Assembly: GCF_000428105.1 (NCBI RefSeq) | Contig: NZ_ATZH01000014.1 | Coordinates: 34,915 to 98,914 of the forward strand | Reading direction: 5' to 3' | Source: Bacteroides pyogenes DSM 20611 = JCM 6294 | Lineage (GTDB): Bacteria > Bacteroidota > Bacteroidia > Bacteroidales > Bacteroidaceae | DNA length: 64,000 bases | Shown: one piece after another, positions 53,776 to 63,601 of the stretch | How positions within the stretch are numbered: the stretch's first letter is position 1 | Layout of the letters: each line of letters begins with the position of its first letter | Notes under the pieces: generated by a model | The model's input: only the letters and a program-made list of their open reading frames with translations | Told to the model about the DNA's origin: nothing | Databases searched by the model: none | Program-made: the position numbers and the translations under genes

Positions 53776-55878
53776 ATGATGAAAATTAAACTAACGATTT
53801 TAACTCTTTGCTTTATGAACATGATGCAGGCTCAGAATCCTTTCTTTGAAAAGTATTCTACGCCACATGGCACTACTCCTTTCAACAAAATCAAAACAGA
53901 ACATTTCGAACCTGCCATTAAAGAAGGTATTCGCCGGCAAGCAGATGAAATCAATGCAATAGCGAATGATCTTTCAACACCCACTTTCGAAAATACGGTT
54001 CTGGCATATGAGAAGTCAGGGCAACTGCTCGGACATGTTACTACAGTATTTGGCAATTTGCGAGGAGCAGAAACAAACGAAGAGCTCCAAAAGCTCGCCC
54101 GCGAAATGGCTCCGTTACTGAACGAGCATTACAATAACATTATGCTCAATGAAAAGCTGTTCGAACGTATCAAGTCGGTATATGAACAGAGAGAAAGAAC
54201 AAACCTCACCGCCGAACAACATCACCTGGTAAAAGAAACATATACAGGCTTTGTCCGCTATGGAGCTAACTTACCCAACGAAAACAGAGAAAAATATCGT
54301 CAGCTGACTGAAAAGCTAAACCTGCTGACTTTGCAATTTGGAGAAAACAATCTGAAAGAGACAAACGATTATCAACTTGTCCTAACGGATAAAGCCCAAC
54401 TGTCGGGTTTGCCCGAAAGCACAATCGAAGCAGCTGCTGAAACTGCCAAAGAGAAAAAGAAGGACGGCTGGGTATTCACACTACAGGCTCCCAGCTACAT
54501 TCCGTTTATGATGTATGCCGACAACCGCGACTTGCGCCGCCAACTGTATATAGCCTATAATACAAAATGCACCCATGACAACGAATACAATAATCTGGAA
54601 ATCGTCAAGGAGATAGTAAATACACGCATGGAAATAGCCCAATTGTTGGGATACGACAACTTTGCCGCATATAAACTGGAAGACCGGATGGCAAAAAACA
54701 GCGAAGCTGTATATAAACTCCTTGAGCAATTACTGGAAGCTTATACTCCTGCCGCTCAAAAAGAGTATGCGGAAGTACAAACATTGGCCCGAGAGACAGA
54801 AGGAAGCGATTTTGTCGTAATGCCTTGGGACTGGTCTTACTACTCTCATAAGTTGAAAGATCGGAAATTTAAAATCGACGATGAAATGCTCCGTCCCTAC
54901 TTGGAGCTCGGCAACGTTAAAAAAGGCGTATTTGGCTTGGCTACCCGCTTATACGGAATTACATTCAAGGAAAATCCGGAGATACCCGTCTATCATCCCG
55001 ATGTAGATGCGTATGAAGTATTCGACAAAAACGGAGATTTCCTCGCCGTGCTTTATACCGACTTTCACCCAAGAGTAGGCAAACGGTCGGGCGCATGGAT
55101 GACAAACTACAAAGAGCAATGGATAGACGAAGCAACCGGCGAAAACAGCCGCCCGCACATTTCCATTGTAATGAATTTCACGAAGCCGACACAAGACAAA
55201 CCGGCGCTACTGACTTTCGATGAAATGGAAACTTTCTTGCACGAGTTCGGACATGCCTTACATGGAATCTTTGCCAATACCACTTACGAAAGTTTAAGCG
55301 GAACCAACGTGTACAGAGATTTTGTAGAACTTCCTTCACAAATCATGGAGAATTTTGCCACAGAGAAAACTTTTCTGCACACATTCGCCAAACATTACCT
55401 CACAGGAGAGCTTATTCCGGACGAATTGGTACAAAGAATCATAGACTCATCCAATTTCAATGCAGCTTATGCCTGCTTGCGTCAGGTCAGCTTTGGATTG
55501 TTGGATATGGCTTGGTACACTCGCAACACTCCTTTCGAAGAAGATGTAAAGGCATACGAGCATGAAGCCTGGAAGAAAGCGCAAGTATTGCCCAGAGTAA
55601 ATGAAGCCTGCATGAGTTCTCAATTTTCTCACATTTTTTCAGGCGGATACTCTGCCGGCTACTATAGTTACAAATGGGCTGAAGTATTGGATGCCGATGC
55701 TTTTTCTCTTTTCAAACAGGAAGGCATATTCAACACCGCTATAGCAGAATCATTCCGGAATAACATTCTTTCAAAAGGCGGAACAGAGCATCCGATGACA
55801 CTCTACAAACGTTTCCGGGGGCAAGAGCCTACAATCGACGCTTTGTTGATAAGAAACGGGATAAAGTTTAACCAGTAA
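53776..55878 (+). CDS. M3 family metallopeptidase (oligopeptidase A / dipeptidyl carboxypeptidase-like), exported
   Basis: A zinc peptidase of 700 residues with a signal peptide (MKIKLTILTLCFMNMMQAQ). The zinc motif HEFGHALHG lies near residue 489, following FDEMETFLHEFGH. MNFTKPTQDKPALLTFDEME and FSGGYSAGYYSYKWAEVLDA are further family signatures. It should trim short peptides in the periplasm. The frame opens at 53737, but the two Met at 53776 and 53779 precede the signal sequence directly. First gene of a run continuing to 59.1 kb. Confidence 0.93.
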   Translation: MMKIKLTILTLCFMNMMQAQNPFFEKYSTPHGTTPFNKIKTEHFEPAIKEGIRRQADEINAIANDLSTPTFENTVLAYEKSGQLLGHVTTVFGNLRGAETNEELQKLAREMAPLLNEHYNNIMLNEKLFERIKSVYEQRERTNLTAEQHHLVKETYTGFVRYGANLPNENREKYRQLTEKLNLLTLQFGENNLKETNDYQLVLTDKAQLSGLPESTIEAAAETAKEKKKDGWVFTLQAPSYIPFMMYADNRDLRRQLYIAYNTKCTHDNEYNNLEIVKEIVNTRMEIAQLLGYDNFAAYKLEDRMAKNSEAVYKLLEQLLEAYTPAAQKEYAEVQTLARETEGSDFVVMPWDWSYYSHKLKDRKFKIDDEMLRPYLELGNVKKGVFGLATRLYGITFKENPEIPVYHPDVDAYEVFDKNGDFLAVLYTDFHPRVGKRSGAWMTNYKEQWIDEATGENSRPHISIVMNFTKPTQDKPALLTFDEMETFLHEFGHALHGIFANTTYESLSGTNVYRDFVELPSQIMENFATEKTFLHTFAKHYLTGELIPDELVQRIIDSSNFNAAYACLRQVSFGLLDMAWYTRNTPFEEDVKAYEHEAWKKAQVLPRVNEACMSSQFSHIFSGGYSAGYYSYKWAEVLDADAFSLFKQEGIFNTAIAESFRNNILSKGGTEHPMTLYKRFRGQEPTIDALLIRNGIKFNQ

Positions 55879-55884
55879 AGATAT

Positions 55885-56400
55885 ATGAAAAAAACAATTG
55901 TTTTCCAAACGATCTGCCTGTTGACATTGCTTCCGTTATTTTGCGGATGCAATGATACCGATGATGTAACATCAATATTTACAGGAAAAACTTGGGAGTT
56001 GACTTTTATTACGGAAAATGGGAAACATTGGTACCCTTTTCCCGACATAACAGACTCCAATGCATATGAAGCCTATGATTTTATCACAGGGGATAAAAGG
56101 TTTACAATCACCTTTACCGGAGTAGAAAAAGAAAATGTCATTGACGGAGAATTTACAGCAAGCGGGAGTGCAATACTCTCGGGTACATGGAGGGCCAACG
56201 CCAAAAAGAATACGTTTGCCTGTCACATCAAAGAACAGAGAGTGATAGACGCCGATGATAAAATCATGGCTAAAATAATAGACGGGCTTTCAAGAGCCGT
56301 TTCATATAAAGGAGACAATGACAACCTTTTCATACACTACCCTTATAACGAAAAAGTAAACCTGCGTTTAGCCTTTCATGTGAAACGTAAAGTACAATAA
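55885..56400 (+). CDS. Small lipocalin-like lipoprotein (possibly DUF4847)
   Basis: A 171-residue protein with a lipoprotein signal (TICLLTLLPLFCGCND) and a mature part of alternating beta strands (GKTWELTFITENGKHWYPFP, FTITFTGVEKENVIDGEFTA, GTWRANAKKNTFACHIKEQR), like META or lipocalin-type barrels. I think this is the DUF4847 family but cannot be sure. No function is known. It starts six bases after the peptidase gene and is followed five bases later by the deaminase. Confidence 0.7.
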   Translation: MKKTIVFQTICLLTLLPLFCGCNDTDDVTSIFTGKTWELTFITENGKHWYPFPDITDSNAYEAYDFITGDKRFTITFTGVEKENVIDGEFTASGSAILSGTWRANAKKNTFACHIKEQRVIDADDKIMAKIIDGLSRAVSYKGDNDNLFIHYPYNEKVNLRLAFHVKRKVQ

Positions 56401-56405
56401 ATAAC

Positions 56406-56852
56406 ATGGATACGGAAAAGAAACAATTGGAACTCGACAAGCGTTACATACGTATGGCAAATATATGGGCAGAAAACTCATATTGCAAACGACGCAAGGT
56501 GGGAGCTTTGATTGTAAAAGATAAAATGATTATCTCAGACGGATACAACGGAACCCCATCGGGCTTTGAGAATGTATGCGAAGATGAAAACAATCTGACC
56601 AAGCCTTATGTTCTTCATGCAGAAGCCAATGCCATTACGAAAATCGCATGCTCGAACAATAGTAGCAACGGCGCTACCATGTATGTCACAGCTTCTCCGT
56701 GCATCGAATGTTCAAAGCTGATCATACAGGCCGGTATCAAGCGGGTAGTCTACTCCGAGCATTATCGCCTCGAGGACGGCATAGAACTGTTGAAGCGAGC
56801 GGGAATAGAAGTTTTGTATGTAGATATGGAACAAGAACGGGAAAGCAAATAA
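56406..56852 (+). CDS. Deoxycytidylate deaminase (dCMP deaminase, ComEB-like)
   Basis: Converts dCMP to dUMP for thymidylate synthesis. The 148-residue protein has the zinc site His71-Ala-Glu73 in LHAEANAI and Cys99/Cys102 in SPCIECSK. MIISDGYNGTPSGFENVCED is typical of dCMP deaminase rather than cytidine or tRNA deaminases. It lies in a compact run with the lipoprotein upstream. Confidence 0.92.
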   Translation: MDTEKKQLELDKRYIRMANIWAENSYCKRRKVGALIVKDKMIISDGYNGTPSGFENVCEDENNLTKPYVLHAEANAITKIACSNNSSNGATMYVTASPCIECSKLIIQAGIKRVVYSEHYRLEDGIELLKRAGIEVLYVDMEQERESK

Positions 56853-56943
56853 TAAATAAAAGAAGAAAAATAGCATAACATAAACAACGGCACAAACCCA
56901 TGTTTGAATTTGCTGTTCATTATAGCCACTAACTAATAAAGAT

Positions 56944-58632
56944 ATGAGCACAAAGAACTCTTCACGCTTTACACCTGTCATCATAGCTGTCAGTGTGGTA
57001 ATCGGGATTCTTATCGGTACATTTTATGCCAAGCATTTTGCCGGTAATCGCTTGGGAATCATCAATGCTTCTTCCAACAAACTGAACGCGCTATTGCGCA
57101 TTATCGACGACCAATATGTAGATACCGTAAACATGGGAGAGCTTGTAGAAAAAGCTATGCCTCAGATTCTGGCAGAACTGGACCCGCACTCCACTTATAT
57201 TCCCGCCAAGAATCTTGAAGAAATCAACTCCGAACTGGAAGGAAGCTTCAGTGGAATCGGCATTCAGTTTACTATTCAGAACGACACCATCCATGTCAAC
57301 GCAGTCATTCAAGGAGGCCCTTCGGAAAAAGTAGGATTAATGGCAGGCGACCGCATCATCAGTGTAAACGACAGTGCTTTCGTAGGCAAAAAAATCAATA
57401 ATGAATTAGCTATGCGTACACTGAAGGGGCCTAAGGGATCTCAAGTGAAAATCGGAGTCAAACGTTCGGGTGAAAAACAGCCGTTGAGCTTTACCATAAC
57501 TCGTGGAGACATTCCTCAGAATACTGTCGATGCAGCATACATGCTAACCAATGAAATAGGCTATATCAAAGTCAGCAAGTTCGGCCGTACCAGCCATATG
57601 GAATTATTAAAAGCATTAGCGGAGCTGAACCAAAAGAAATGCAAAGGGCTGATAATCGACCTGCGCGGCAATACGGGAGGCTACATGGAAGCCGCCATCC
57701 GTATGGTAAACGAATTCTTGCCCGAAGGCAAACTAATCGTATATACGCAAGGACGCAAATATCCCCGTTCGGAAGAGTTTGCAAACGGAACAGGAAGCTG
57801 CCAGAAAATCCCATTGATCGTATTGGTCGATGAAGGTTCCGCTTCGGCCAGCGAAATCTTCACCGGAGCCATTCAGGACAACGACCGGGGAACTATAGTA
57901 GGACGCCGCTCGTTCGGGAAGGGGCTTGTGCAACAACCCATTGATTTTAGCGACGGATCGGCTATCCGTCTGACCATAGCACGCTACTACACGCCGTCCG
58001 GTCGCTGTATCCAGCGACCTTATGAGAGCGGGAACGACCGCAACTATGAGATGGATTTATATAAACGATATGAACATGGGGAATTCTTTTCCCGCGACAG
58101 CATCAAGCAAAACGAAGACGAACGTTATTATACCAACTTAGGACGTGTTGTGTACGGCGGAGGCGGCATTATGCCCGACGTATTCGTGCCACAAGACACA
58201 ACAGGAATCTCTTCGTATCTGTCTACAGTTTTGAATCGGGGACTTACACTGCAATTTACATTCCAGTATACCGATAAACATCGACAGAGCTTAAACCAGT
58301 TCGATAATGAAGAATCTTTACTGAAATATCTCAGCCGACAAGGAGTGATAGAACAATTCATTCGTTTTGCAGAAAGCAAAGGGGTGAAGAGAAGAAATAT
58401 CCTGATCCATAAATCTTATCAGTTGCTCGAAAGAAACATTTACGGCAACATCATTTACAATATGCTTGGTTTGGAAGCATACATCAGATATTTCAACCAA
58501 ACCGACAGCACTGTTAAAAAAGGCATAGAATTGCTTGAAAAAGAAGAAGCATTTCCCAAACCTGCCGTAGCAGATACCGACGAGGAGAATGGAAAAGAAA
58601 CTGAAAATGGAAAAGAAAAAAGAGCTGCGTAA
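56944..58632 (+). CDS. S41 family C-terminal processing protease (CtpA-like)
   Basis: A 562-residue membrane-anchored protease: an N-terminal helix (VIIAVSVVIGILIGTFYA), a PDZ domain (about 104-172, GIGIQFTIQNDTIHVNAVIQ), and the S41 catalytic core with serine in VDEGSASASEIFTGA near 301 and lysine in GRRSFGKGLVQQP near 326. It probably degrades or trims periplasmic proteins recognised by their C-termini. The last 14 codons overlap the start of the next gene. The tail beyond residue 530 is Glu/Lys-rich. Confidence 0.93.
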   Translation: MSTKNSSRFTPVIIAVSVVIGILIGTFYAKHFAGNRLGIINASSNKLNALLRIIDDQYVDTVNMGELVEKAMPQILAELDPHSTYIPAKNLEEINSELEGSFSGIGIQFTIQNDTIHVNAVIQGGPSEKVGLMAGDRIISVNDSAFVGKKINNELAMRTLKGPKGSQVKIGVKRSGEKQPLSFTITRGDIPQNTVDAAYMLTNEIGYIKVSKFGRTSHMELLKALAELNQKKCKGLIIDLRGNTGGYMEAAIRMVNEFLPEGKLIVYTQGRKYPRSEEFANGTGSCQKIPLIVLVDEGSASASEIFTGAIQDNDRGTIVGRRSFGKGLVQQPIDFSDGSAIRLTIARYYTPSGRCIQRPYESGNDRNYEMDLYKRYEHGEFFSRDSIKQNEDERYYTNLGRVVYGGGGIMPDVFVPQDTTGISSYLSTVLNRGLTLQFTFQYTDKHRQSLNQFDNEESLLKYLSRQGVIEQFIRFAESKGVKRRNILIHKSYQLLERNIYGNIIYNMLGLEAYIRYFNQTDSTVKKGIELLEKEEAFPKPAVADTDEENGKETENGKEKRAA

Positions 58633-59146
58633 ACAGATTGCCCTGAAGAAGGCGGGTTACTCTACCGCCGCGCTGAACCTTCTTTCTGCCGAAATCCTAA
58701 ATCGACTGGAAGAGCTATCGGTTTTCCAAGAAGCCCATACAGTACTTCTTTACCACTCCTTGAAAGATGAAGTGAATACACATGCGTTTATCGAGAAATG
58801 GGCGGATAAAAAAAAGATTCTTCTGCCGGTGGTGGCAGGCGAAAACCTCGAGCTGCATGCTTATACCGGTCCGAAAGACCTGAGGACAGGCAGCTACGGC
58901 ATATCAGAACCTACCGGAGAACTGTTCACAGCATACGAAACCATCGATGTAGCCATTATACCGGGAGTAGCCTTCGATGCAAACAACCATCGGCTCGGCA
59001 GGGGGAAAGGATATTACGACCGCTTGCTTCCGCATATACCTGCTTTCAAAATCGGCCTATGCTTTCCGTTTCAAATCATAGAAGACATCCCTACGGAGAA
59101 AACAGACATCAGCATGGATATGATTCACTCGCTTCCCACAGGGTGA
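58589..59146 (+). CDS. 5-formyltetrahydrofolate cyclo-ligase
   Basis: ATP-dependent conversion of 5-formyl-THF to 5,10-methenyl-THF. The protein of about 185 residues has the basic N-terminal KKKELRKQIALKKAGYS, TVLLYHSLKDEVNTH, and the signature PGVAFDANNHRLGRGKGYYDRLLPH. Starts at 58589 or at the second Met (58607) are possible; either overlaps the protease gene (44 or 26 bases), so translational coupling is likely. It converges with the DUF721 gene. Confidence 0.92.
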   Translation: MEKKLKMEKKKELRKQIALKKAGYSTAALNLLSAEILNRLEELSVFQEAHTVLLYHSLKDEVNTHAFIEKWADKKKILLPVVAGENLELHAYTGPKDLRTGSYGISEPTGELFTAYETIDVAIIPGVAFDANNHRLGRGKGYYDRLLPHIPAFKIGLCFPFQIIEDIPTEKTDISMDMIHSLPTG

Positions 59147-59156
59147 AAAAGCGGAT

Positions 59157-59444
59157 CTAACGGAAAATAATATTGGTAATCACAGTAGCTCCCACCTTCT
59201 TGTTCAAATTGCGTATCAACACTTCGCGCCCCATCATCAGTTCCTGACGCAAAGCAGCCGAGGTGAGATGTACATACAGTGTTTGGTTACGAATGTAAAG
59301 GTTGCTCGTATAGCTGGCCGCAGGCCCCAATACCTGAGGCCATGCATCCAACAGTCTCTGTTCGTTCAAAGGAGACTCCAGACTCTCTCTGCGAAGAAAC
59401 TGTTGAATCAATTTCCCTATCTGTTCCGCGTCATTTCGTTTCAT
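59157..59444 (-). CDS. DUF721 domain protein (DciA-like)
   Basis: A 95-residue basic protein with the DUF721 pattern: IGKLIQQFLRRESLESPLNE, LDAWPQVLGPAASYTSNLYI and LYVHLTSAALRQELMMGREV. The family includes DciA, which in many bacteria helps load the replicative helicase. Its ATG overlaps the recF stop (TAATG), a coupled arrangement found in many genomes, which supports a replication or repair role. Confidence 0.87.
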   Translation of the reverse strand: MKRNDAEQIGKLIQQFLRRESLESPLNEQRLLDAWPQVLGPAASYTSNLYIRNQTLYVHLTSAALRQELMMGREVLIRNLNKKVGATVITNIIFR

Positions 59445-60550
59445 TACTCAACCTCCATTTCCCGTACCACTCCTTGATCCACACAAAACATTTTATAGTC
59501 GCTTCCTACCTCATATAATATACGGTCTAAATGCTCCCGGTTCGTGTCTGTGATGAAAATCTGCCCAAACCTGTCGCCGGCCACAAGCTTCACAATCTGT
59601 TCCACACGCGAAGCGTCCAACCGATCGAAAATATCGTCGAGCAGCAACAAAGGAGTCGTTCTTCCCGTACGTTTCAGGAAATCGAATTGAGCCAACTTCA
59701 ATGCCACCAGATACGTTTTGTTCTGTCCCTGCGAACCTTCTTTTTTAATCGGGAATTCTCCCAATAACATATTCAAGTCATCTTTGTGAATGCCGCGCAA
59801 TGAAAATCCCATTATTTTATCGCGCGAACGGCTTTGCTTCAAAACCTCCCGCAAAGAAACATCTCTGGCATGAGACTCATAAGAAAGCCCCACCCGCTCT
59901 TTGTCTTGAGAAATAAAAGAATAAAAAGATTGAAATATGGGAATAAACTCCTTGATAAATGCTTCGCGCTTGCCGAAAACCACCTCTCCGGCTTGCGCCA
60001 TCATCTCTTCCCATATCTCAAACAACTCATCTTCCACACAGCAGTCTGTTTTCAGCAACGTATTGCGCTGCGCCAACGCTTTATTATACCGTATCAACGC
60101 ATCCAGATACTCTTTATCGTATTGGGAAATCACCACATCCATAAACCGGCGGCGCTCATCGCTCCCTCCCGCTATCAACTGCGCATCGGCAGGCGAAACC
60201 ATTACCAACGGCAAGAATCCGATGTGATCGGAAAAGCGGTTGTATTCTTTTTTATTGCGCTTAAACTGTTTTTTCGAGCGGCGCTTCATCCCGCAATATA
60301 TTTCTTCGGGAGTACCGTCCTCATCTTCATAAAATCCTTGAATGACAAAGAAATCCTGCTCATGACGGATATTCTGCGAATCGATCGGATTGCCGCAGCT
60401 CTTACAGAACGACAAAAAATAAACAGCGTCGAGCAAATTGGTCTTTCCCATTCCGTTCTGCCCGAAAAAACAATTCAGTTTGGGAGAAAACCCTGTCTCT
60501 ACTTGCGCCAGATTCTTATAATTCAATATGGATATCCGTTTCAGTCTCAT
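59444..60550 (-). CDS. recF: DNA replication and repair protein RecF
   Basis: SMC-like ATPase that helps load RecA at gaps in DNA. The 368-residue protein has Walker A FGQNGMGKTNLLDAVYFLSF near 29, the signature-type segment KEGSQGQNKTYLVALKLAQF, Walker B LLLLDDIFDRLD and the D-loop ASRVEQIVKLV. It is paired with the DUF721 gene and stands apart from dnaA at the other end of the window. Confidence 0.96.
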   Translation of the reverse strand: MRLKRISILNYKNLAQVETGFSPKLNCFFGQNGMGKTNLLDAVYFLSFCKSCGNPIDSQNIRHEQDFFVIQGFYEDEDGTPEEIYCGMKRRSKKQFKRNKKEYNRFSDHIGFLPLVMVSPADAQLIAGGSDERRRFMDVVISQYDKEYLDALIRYNKALAQRNTLLKTDCCVEDELFEIWEEMMAQAGEVVFGKREAFIKEFIPIFQSFYSFISQDKERVGLSYESHARDVSLREVLKQSRSRDKIMGFSLRGIHKDDLNMLLGEFPIKKEGSQGQNKTYLVALKLAQFDFLKRTGRTTPLLLLDDIFDRLDASRVEQIVKLVAGDRFGQIFITDTNREHLDRILYEVGSDYKMFCVDQGVVREMEVE

Positions 60551-60711
60551 TGCACACTCATTAAATTCTTCACAAAAGTAATAAGAAATCCGTGCTTTTC
60601 AGTTGCAAAGCAAAAAAAGATGCTCCTAAATTTCTTTTGTAGACATAAAAAAACTACTTTTGCGAGTCGAAATATCAAATATCGAATAATAACAAAAAGA
60701 ATCATTATAAA

Positions 60712-61395
60712 ATGGCAGAACAAAAGAATCAGAACGAGCATCTGAACGTAGAAGATGCCCTGACACAATCGGAAGCGTTTCTTATCAAGTACAAAAAGGC
60801 AATCATCGGTGGTGTGGCTGCTATCGTTATTATCGTAGCAGGCATTATCATGTACAAGAACCTGTATGCCGAACCCCGCGAAGAAAAAGCGCAGGCAGCT
60901 CTTTTCAAAGGACAGGAATATTTCGAACAAGATGCTTACGATCAGGCTTTAAACGGTGACAGCATCGGTTTCACCGGTTTCCTGAGAGTAGCCGACGAGT
61001 ATAGCGGTACGAAAGCCGCCAATCTGGCCAAAGGATATGCCGGCATCTGCTACGCGCAATTGGGCAAATACGATGAAGCCATCAAAATGCTCGACAGCTT
61101 CAACGGCAAAGATCAAATGGTAGCTCCTGCCATCCTCGGAGCGACAGGCAATTGCTACGCACAGCTCGGACAGCTGGACAAAGCAGCGTCTACGCTACTT
61201 GCTGCGGCCGATAAAGCCGACAACAACACGCTCAGCCCCATCTTTCTGATGCAAGCCGGAGAAATTCTGGTGAAACAAGGCAAATACGACGATGCCATAA
61301 AAGCGTATACCAAAGTAAAGGAAAAATACTTCCAGTCTTATCAGGCAATGGATATCGACAAATACATCGAACGGGCCAAATTGATGAATAAATAA
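60712..61395 (+). CDS. TPR-containing membrane protein (YfgM-like)
   Basis: A 227-residue protein with a cytoplasmic N-terminus (about 1-34), one membrane helix (AIIGGVAAIVIIVAGIIMYK, about 36-55) and a periplasmic TPR part (AANLAKGYAGICYAQLGKYD, ATGNCYAQLGQLDKAASTLL, GEILVKQGKYDDAIKAYTKV). The layout matches YfgM/TPR_21 proteins that assist export or folding near the Sec machinery. TACTTTTG at 60655-60662 is a likely -7 box with TTTC 20 bases upstream. Confidence 0.85.
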   Translation: MAEQKNQNEHLNVEDALTQSEAFLIKYKKAIIGGVAAIVIIVAGIIMYKNLYAEPREEKAQAALFKGQEYFEQDAYDQALNGDSIGFTGFLRVADEYSGTKAANLAKGYAGICYAQLGKYDEAIKMLDSFNGKDQMVAPAILGATGNCYAQLGQLDKAASTLLAAADKADNNTLSPIFLMQAGEILVKQGKYDDAIKAYTKVKEKYFQSYQAMDIDKYIERAKLMNK

Positions 61396-61417
61396 TTTTT
61401 TCATTCGATACAACACC

Positions 61418-61460
61418 AACGAGGGAGATAAAAACATCGGATTGTCGCCCTCGTTTCTTG
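61418..61460 (+). terminator. Intrinsic terminator after the TPR membrane protein gene
   Basis: AACGAGGG (61418-61425) pairs with CCCTCGTT (61448-61455), followed by TCTTGTTTT. Confidence 0.7.
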
Positions 61461-61566
61461 TTTTCCAGAGAACGGTTTCCTCTGCGGCATTATCCGGCAG
61501 AGAAACTCCCCCACCCCTCAGGCTTATATTTTAAAACAACACCACTTTCACTCAAGAAAACGTATT

Positions 61567-62061
61567 ATGGCAACAGCTTATCACAACTTGTCCGAGTATG
61601 ATTTCAATTCTGTACCGAATGCCGAAAGCATGAAGTTCGGAATCGTTGTCTCGGAATGGAACTTCAATATCACCGGAGCTTTATTAAAAGGTGCGGTCGA
61701 CACGCTCAGGAAGCATGGAGCTAAAGAAGAAAACATCTTGGTTAAAACCGTGCCGGGAAGCTTCGAACTGACCTTCGGCGCCAGCCAAATGACAGAGTGC
61801 TGCGATGTCGATGCCGTCATAGCCATCGGATGTGTAGTAAAAGGCGATACTCCGCATTTCGATTATGTGTGCATGGGAGCCACCCAAGGAATTACGCAAC
61901 TGAACGCAACGAGCGACATCCCGGTGATTTACGGTTTGATCACCACCAACACGATGCAGCAGGCAGAAGACCGTGCAGGAGGCAAATTGGGCAATAAAGG
62001 CGATGAATGCGCAATTACAGCGATAAAAATGATCGATTTTTTTTGGAGTTTAAATAAATAG
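61567..62061 (+). CDS. ribH: 6,7-dimethyl-8-ribityllumazine synthase
   Basis: Penultimate step of riboflavin synthesis, forming an icosahedral or pentameric shell. The 164-residue protein has [34 protein letters not shown], the catalytic His in [20 protein letters not shown], and [20 protein letters not shown]. No other riboflavin genes lie beside it and no FMN riboswitch is seen. The tRNA pair follows directly. Confidence 0.97.
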   Translation: MATAYHNLSEYDFNSVPNAESMKFGIVVSEWNFNITGALLKGAVDTLRKHGAKEENILVKTVPGSFELTFGASQMTECCDVDAVIAIGCVVKGDTPHFDYVCMGATQGITQLNATSDIPVIYGLITTNTMQQAEDRAGGKLGNKGDECAITAIKMIDFFWSLNK

Positions 62062-62111
62062 TCGTATCTTTGCACCGCAATTGGGAAACAAACTTTCTCA
62101 TAAGCAATAAA

Positions 62112-62194
62112 GGGCAAATACCAGAGTGGCCAAATGGGGCAGACTGTAAATCTGCTGGCTTACGCCTTCGGTGGTTCGAATCCATCTTTGCCCA
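62112..62194 (+). tRNA. tRNA-Tyr (anticodon GTA)
   Basis: Acceptor stem GGGCAAA (62112-62118) pairs with TTTGCCC (62187-62193). The anticodon arm CAGACTGTAAATCTG gives GTA. A long variable arm makes this an 83-base type II tRNA, as expected for bacterial tRNA-Tyr. The TTCGAAT T-loop is present and CCA is not encoded. This tRNA would be one of the two sensed by the phe/tyr leader. Confidence 0.95.
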
Positions 62195-62203
62195 CTAAAA
62201 AAC

Positions 62204-62276
62204 GCGGAAGTAGCTCAGTTGATAGAGCATTAGCCTTCCAAGCTGAGGGTCGCGGGTTTGAGTCCCGTCTTCCGCT
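62204..62276 (+). tRNA. tRNA-Gly (anticodon TCC)
   Basis: Acceptor stem GCGGAAG (62204-62210) pairs with CTTCCGC (62269-62275), the D arm is GCTCAGTTGATAGAGC, the anticodon loop CTTCCAA gives TCC, and the T arm is GCGGGTTTGAGTCCCGT. It is 73 bases, nine bases after tRNA-Tyr, so the two share a transcript. Confidence 0.95.
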
Positions 62277-62282
62277 CTCCGA

Positions 62283-62314
62283 AGAGAATCTGAGAAATTG
62301 GATTCTCTTTTTTT
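62283..62314 (+). terminator. Intrinsic terminator of the tRNA operon
   Basis: AGAGAATC (62283-62290) pairs with GATTCTCT (62301-62308), followed by a T run. Confidence 0.88.
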
Positions 62315-62341
62315 ATATAACAACACTTTTTATCCGGCATC

Positions 62342-63601
62342 ATGAAAAACGACACAAATCCGAAACATGTTCTCCGACTGTCCCATCCTCCCATACCAAT
62401 CGTACGCATCGGATTTATCGGATTAGGGAACAGAGGATTGCTTACATTGCAACGTTATCTGCAAATAGAGGGCGTGGAGATAAAAGCCCTGTGCGAGATT
62501 CGCGAAGGAAACCTGAGCAAAGCGCAGCGCATACTTGCAGAGAACAACCGCCTGAAAGCCGTCGGGTATGCCGGTACGGAAGGATGGAAGCGGCTATGCG
62601 AAGAAGCCGATCTGGACATCGTATTCATTTGTACCGACTGGCTTACACATACTCCCATAGCAGTGTACGCCATGCTCCGCGGGAAGCATGTGGCGATTGA
62701 AGTTCCCGCCGCGATGAGTGTGGCAGAATGCTGGGAGTTGGTCGACACGGCCGAGAAGACCCGCAGGCACTGCATGATGCTTGAGAACTGCTGCTACGAT
62801 CCCTTCGCGCTCATGACCCTGAACATGGAACAGCAGGGAGTGTTCGGCGAAATCATGCATGTGGAAGGAGCTTACATACACGACTTGCGCGAACTGTATT
62901 TCACCGATGGAAGCGAAGGAGGCTACCACAACCATTGGGGAAAGAAGTACAGCATCGAGCACACCGGAAACCCCTACCCCACACATGGATTGGGACCTCT
63001 CTGCCAATTACTGCATATCCACCGGGGCGACCGCATGGAGTTTCTCGTTTCTCTATCCACCCGTCAGGCGGGAATGAGCGCATATGCGGCCCGCCGCTTC
63101 GGAAGCGACTCTCCCGAAGCACGGCAGAAGTATCTGTTGGGCGACGTGAACACAACCCTCATCCAAACGCAAAAGAAGAAAAGCATTATGTTGCAATACG
63201 ATGTCGTCACCCCGCGTCCTTACAGCCGCCTGCATACCGTATGCGGCACATCGGCTTTCGCACAGAAATATCCTGCGCCGTGCATCACATTAGACCCGGA
63301 AGGCTCCTCTCCCCTCGAAGGGAAAGCGCTCGAAGAGTTCATCGAACGCTACCGGCATCCGTTTGCCGCCACCATTGGCGCAGAAGCAAAACAAAAAGGA
63401 ATCGCCAATGAAATGAATTACATGATGGACTACCGGCTCATCTATTGCCTGCGCAACGGATTGCCTTTGGACATGGATGTGTATGATGCCGCCGAATGGT
63501 CGTGCATAACCGAACTGAGCGAACAATCGGTACTGCAAGGAAGCATTCCCGTAGCAATTCCCGACTTCACGCGTGGCGCCATTTGGCCCGACAATCCATA
63601 A
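62342..63601 (+). CDS. Gfo/Idh/MocA family oxidoreductase, GH109-like
   Basis: A 419-residue NAD-binding protein: Rossmann motif [18 protein letters not shown] near 24, [20 protein letters not shown] and [20 protein letters not shown], then [20 protein letters not shown] followed by [20 protein letters not shown], a pattern shared with GH109 N-acetylgalactosaminidases that use bound NAD. Most GH109 enzymes carry a twin-arginine signal; here the N-terminus ([19 protein letters not shown]) has none, so it would be cytoplasmic. Glycosidase activity is inferred only from resemblance. Confidence 0.85.
   Translation: MKNDTNPKHVLRLSHPPIPIVRIGFIGLGNRGLLTLQRYLQIEGVEIKALCEIREGNLSKAQRILAENNRLKAVGYAGTEGWKRLCEEADLDIVFICTDWLTHTPIAVYAMLRGKHVAIEVPAAMSVAECWELVDTAEKTRRHCMMLENCCYDPFALMTLNMEQQGVFGEIMHVEGAYIHDLRELYFTDGSEGGYHNHWGKKYSIEHTGNPYPTHGLGPLCQLLHIHRGDRMEFLVSLSTRQAGMSAYAARRFGSDSPEARQKYLLGDVNTTLIQTQKKKSIMLQYDVVTPRPYSRLHTVCGTSAFAQKYPAPCITLDPEGSSPLEGKALEEFIERYRHPFAATIGAEAKQKGIANEMNYMMDYRLIYCLRNGLPLDMDVYDAAEWSCITELSEQSVLQGSIPVAIPDFTRGAIWPDNP

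Noticed and set aside
62134..62700. Protein frame running through both tRNA genes
   Set aside because: The tRNAs are complete with correct stems and anticodons, a terminator lies inside the frame, and its second half is out of frame with the real oxidoreductase gene.
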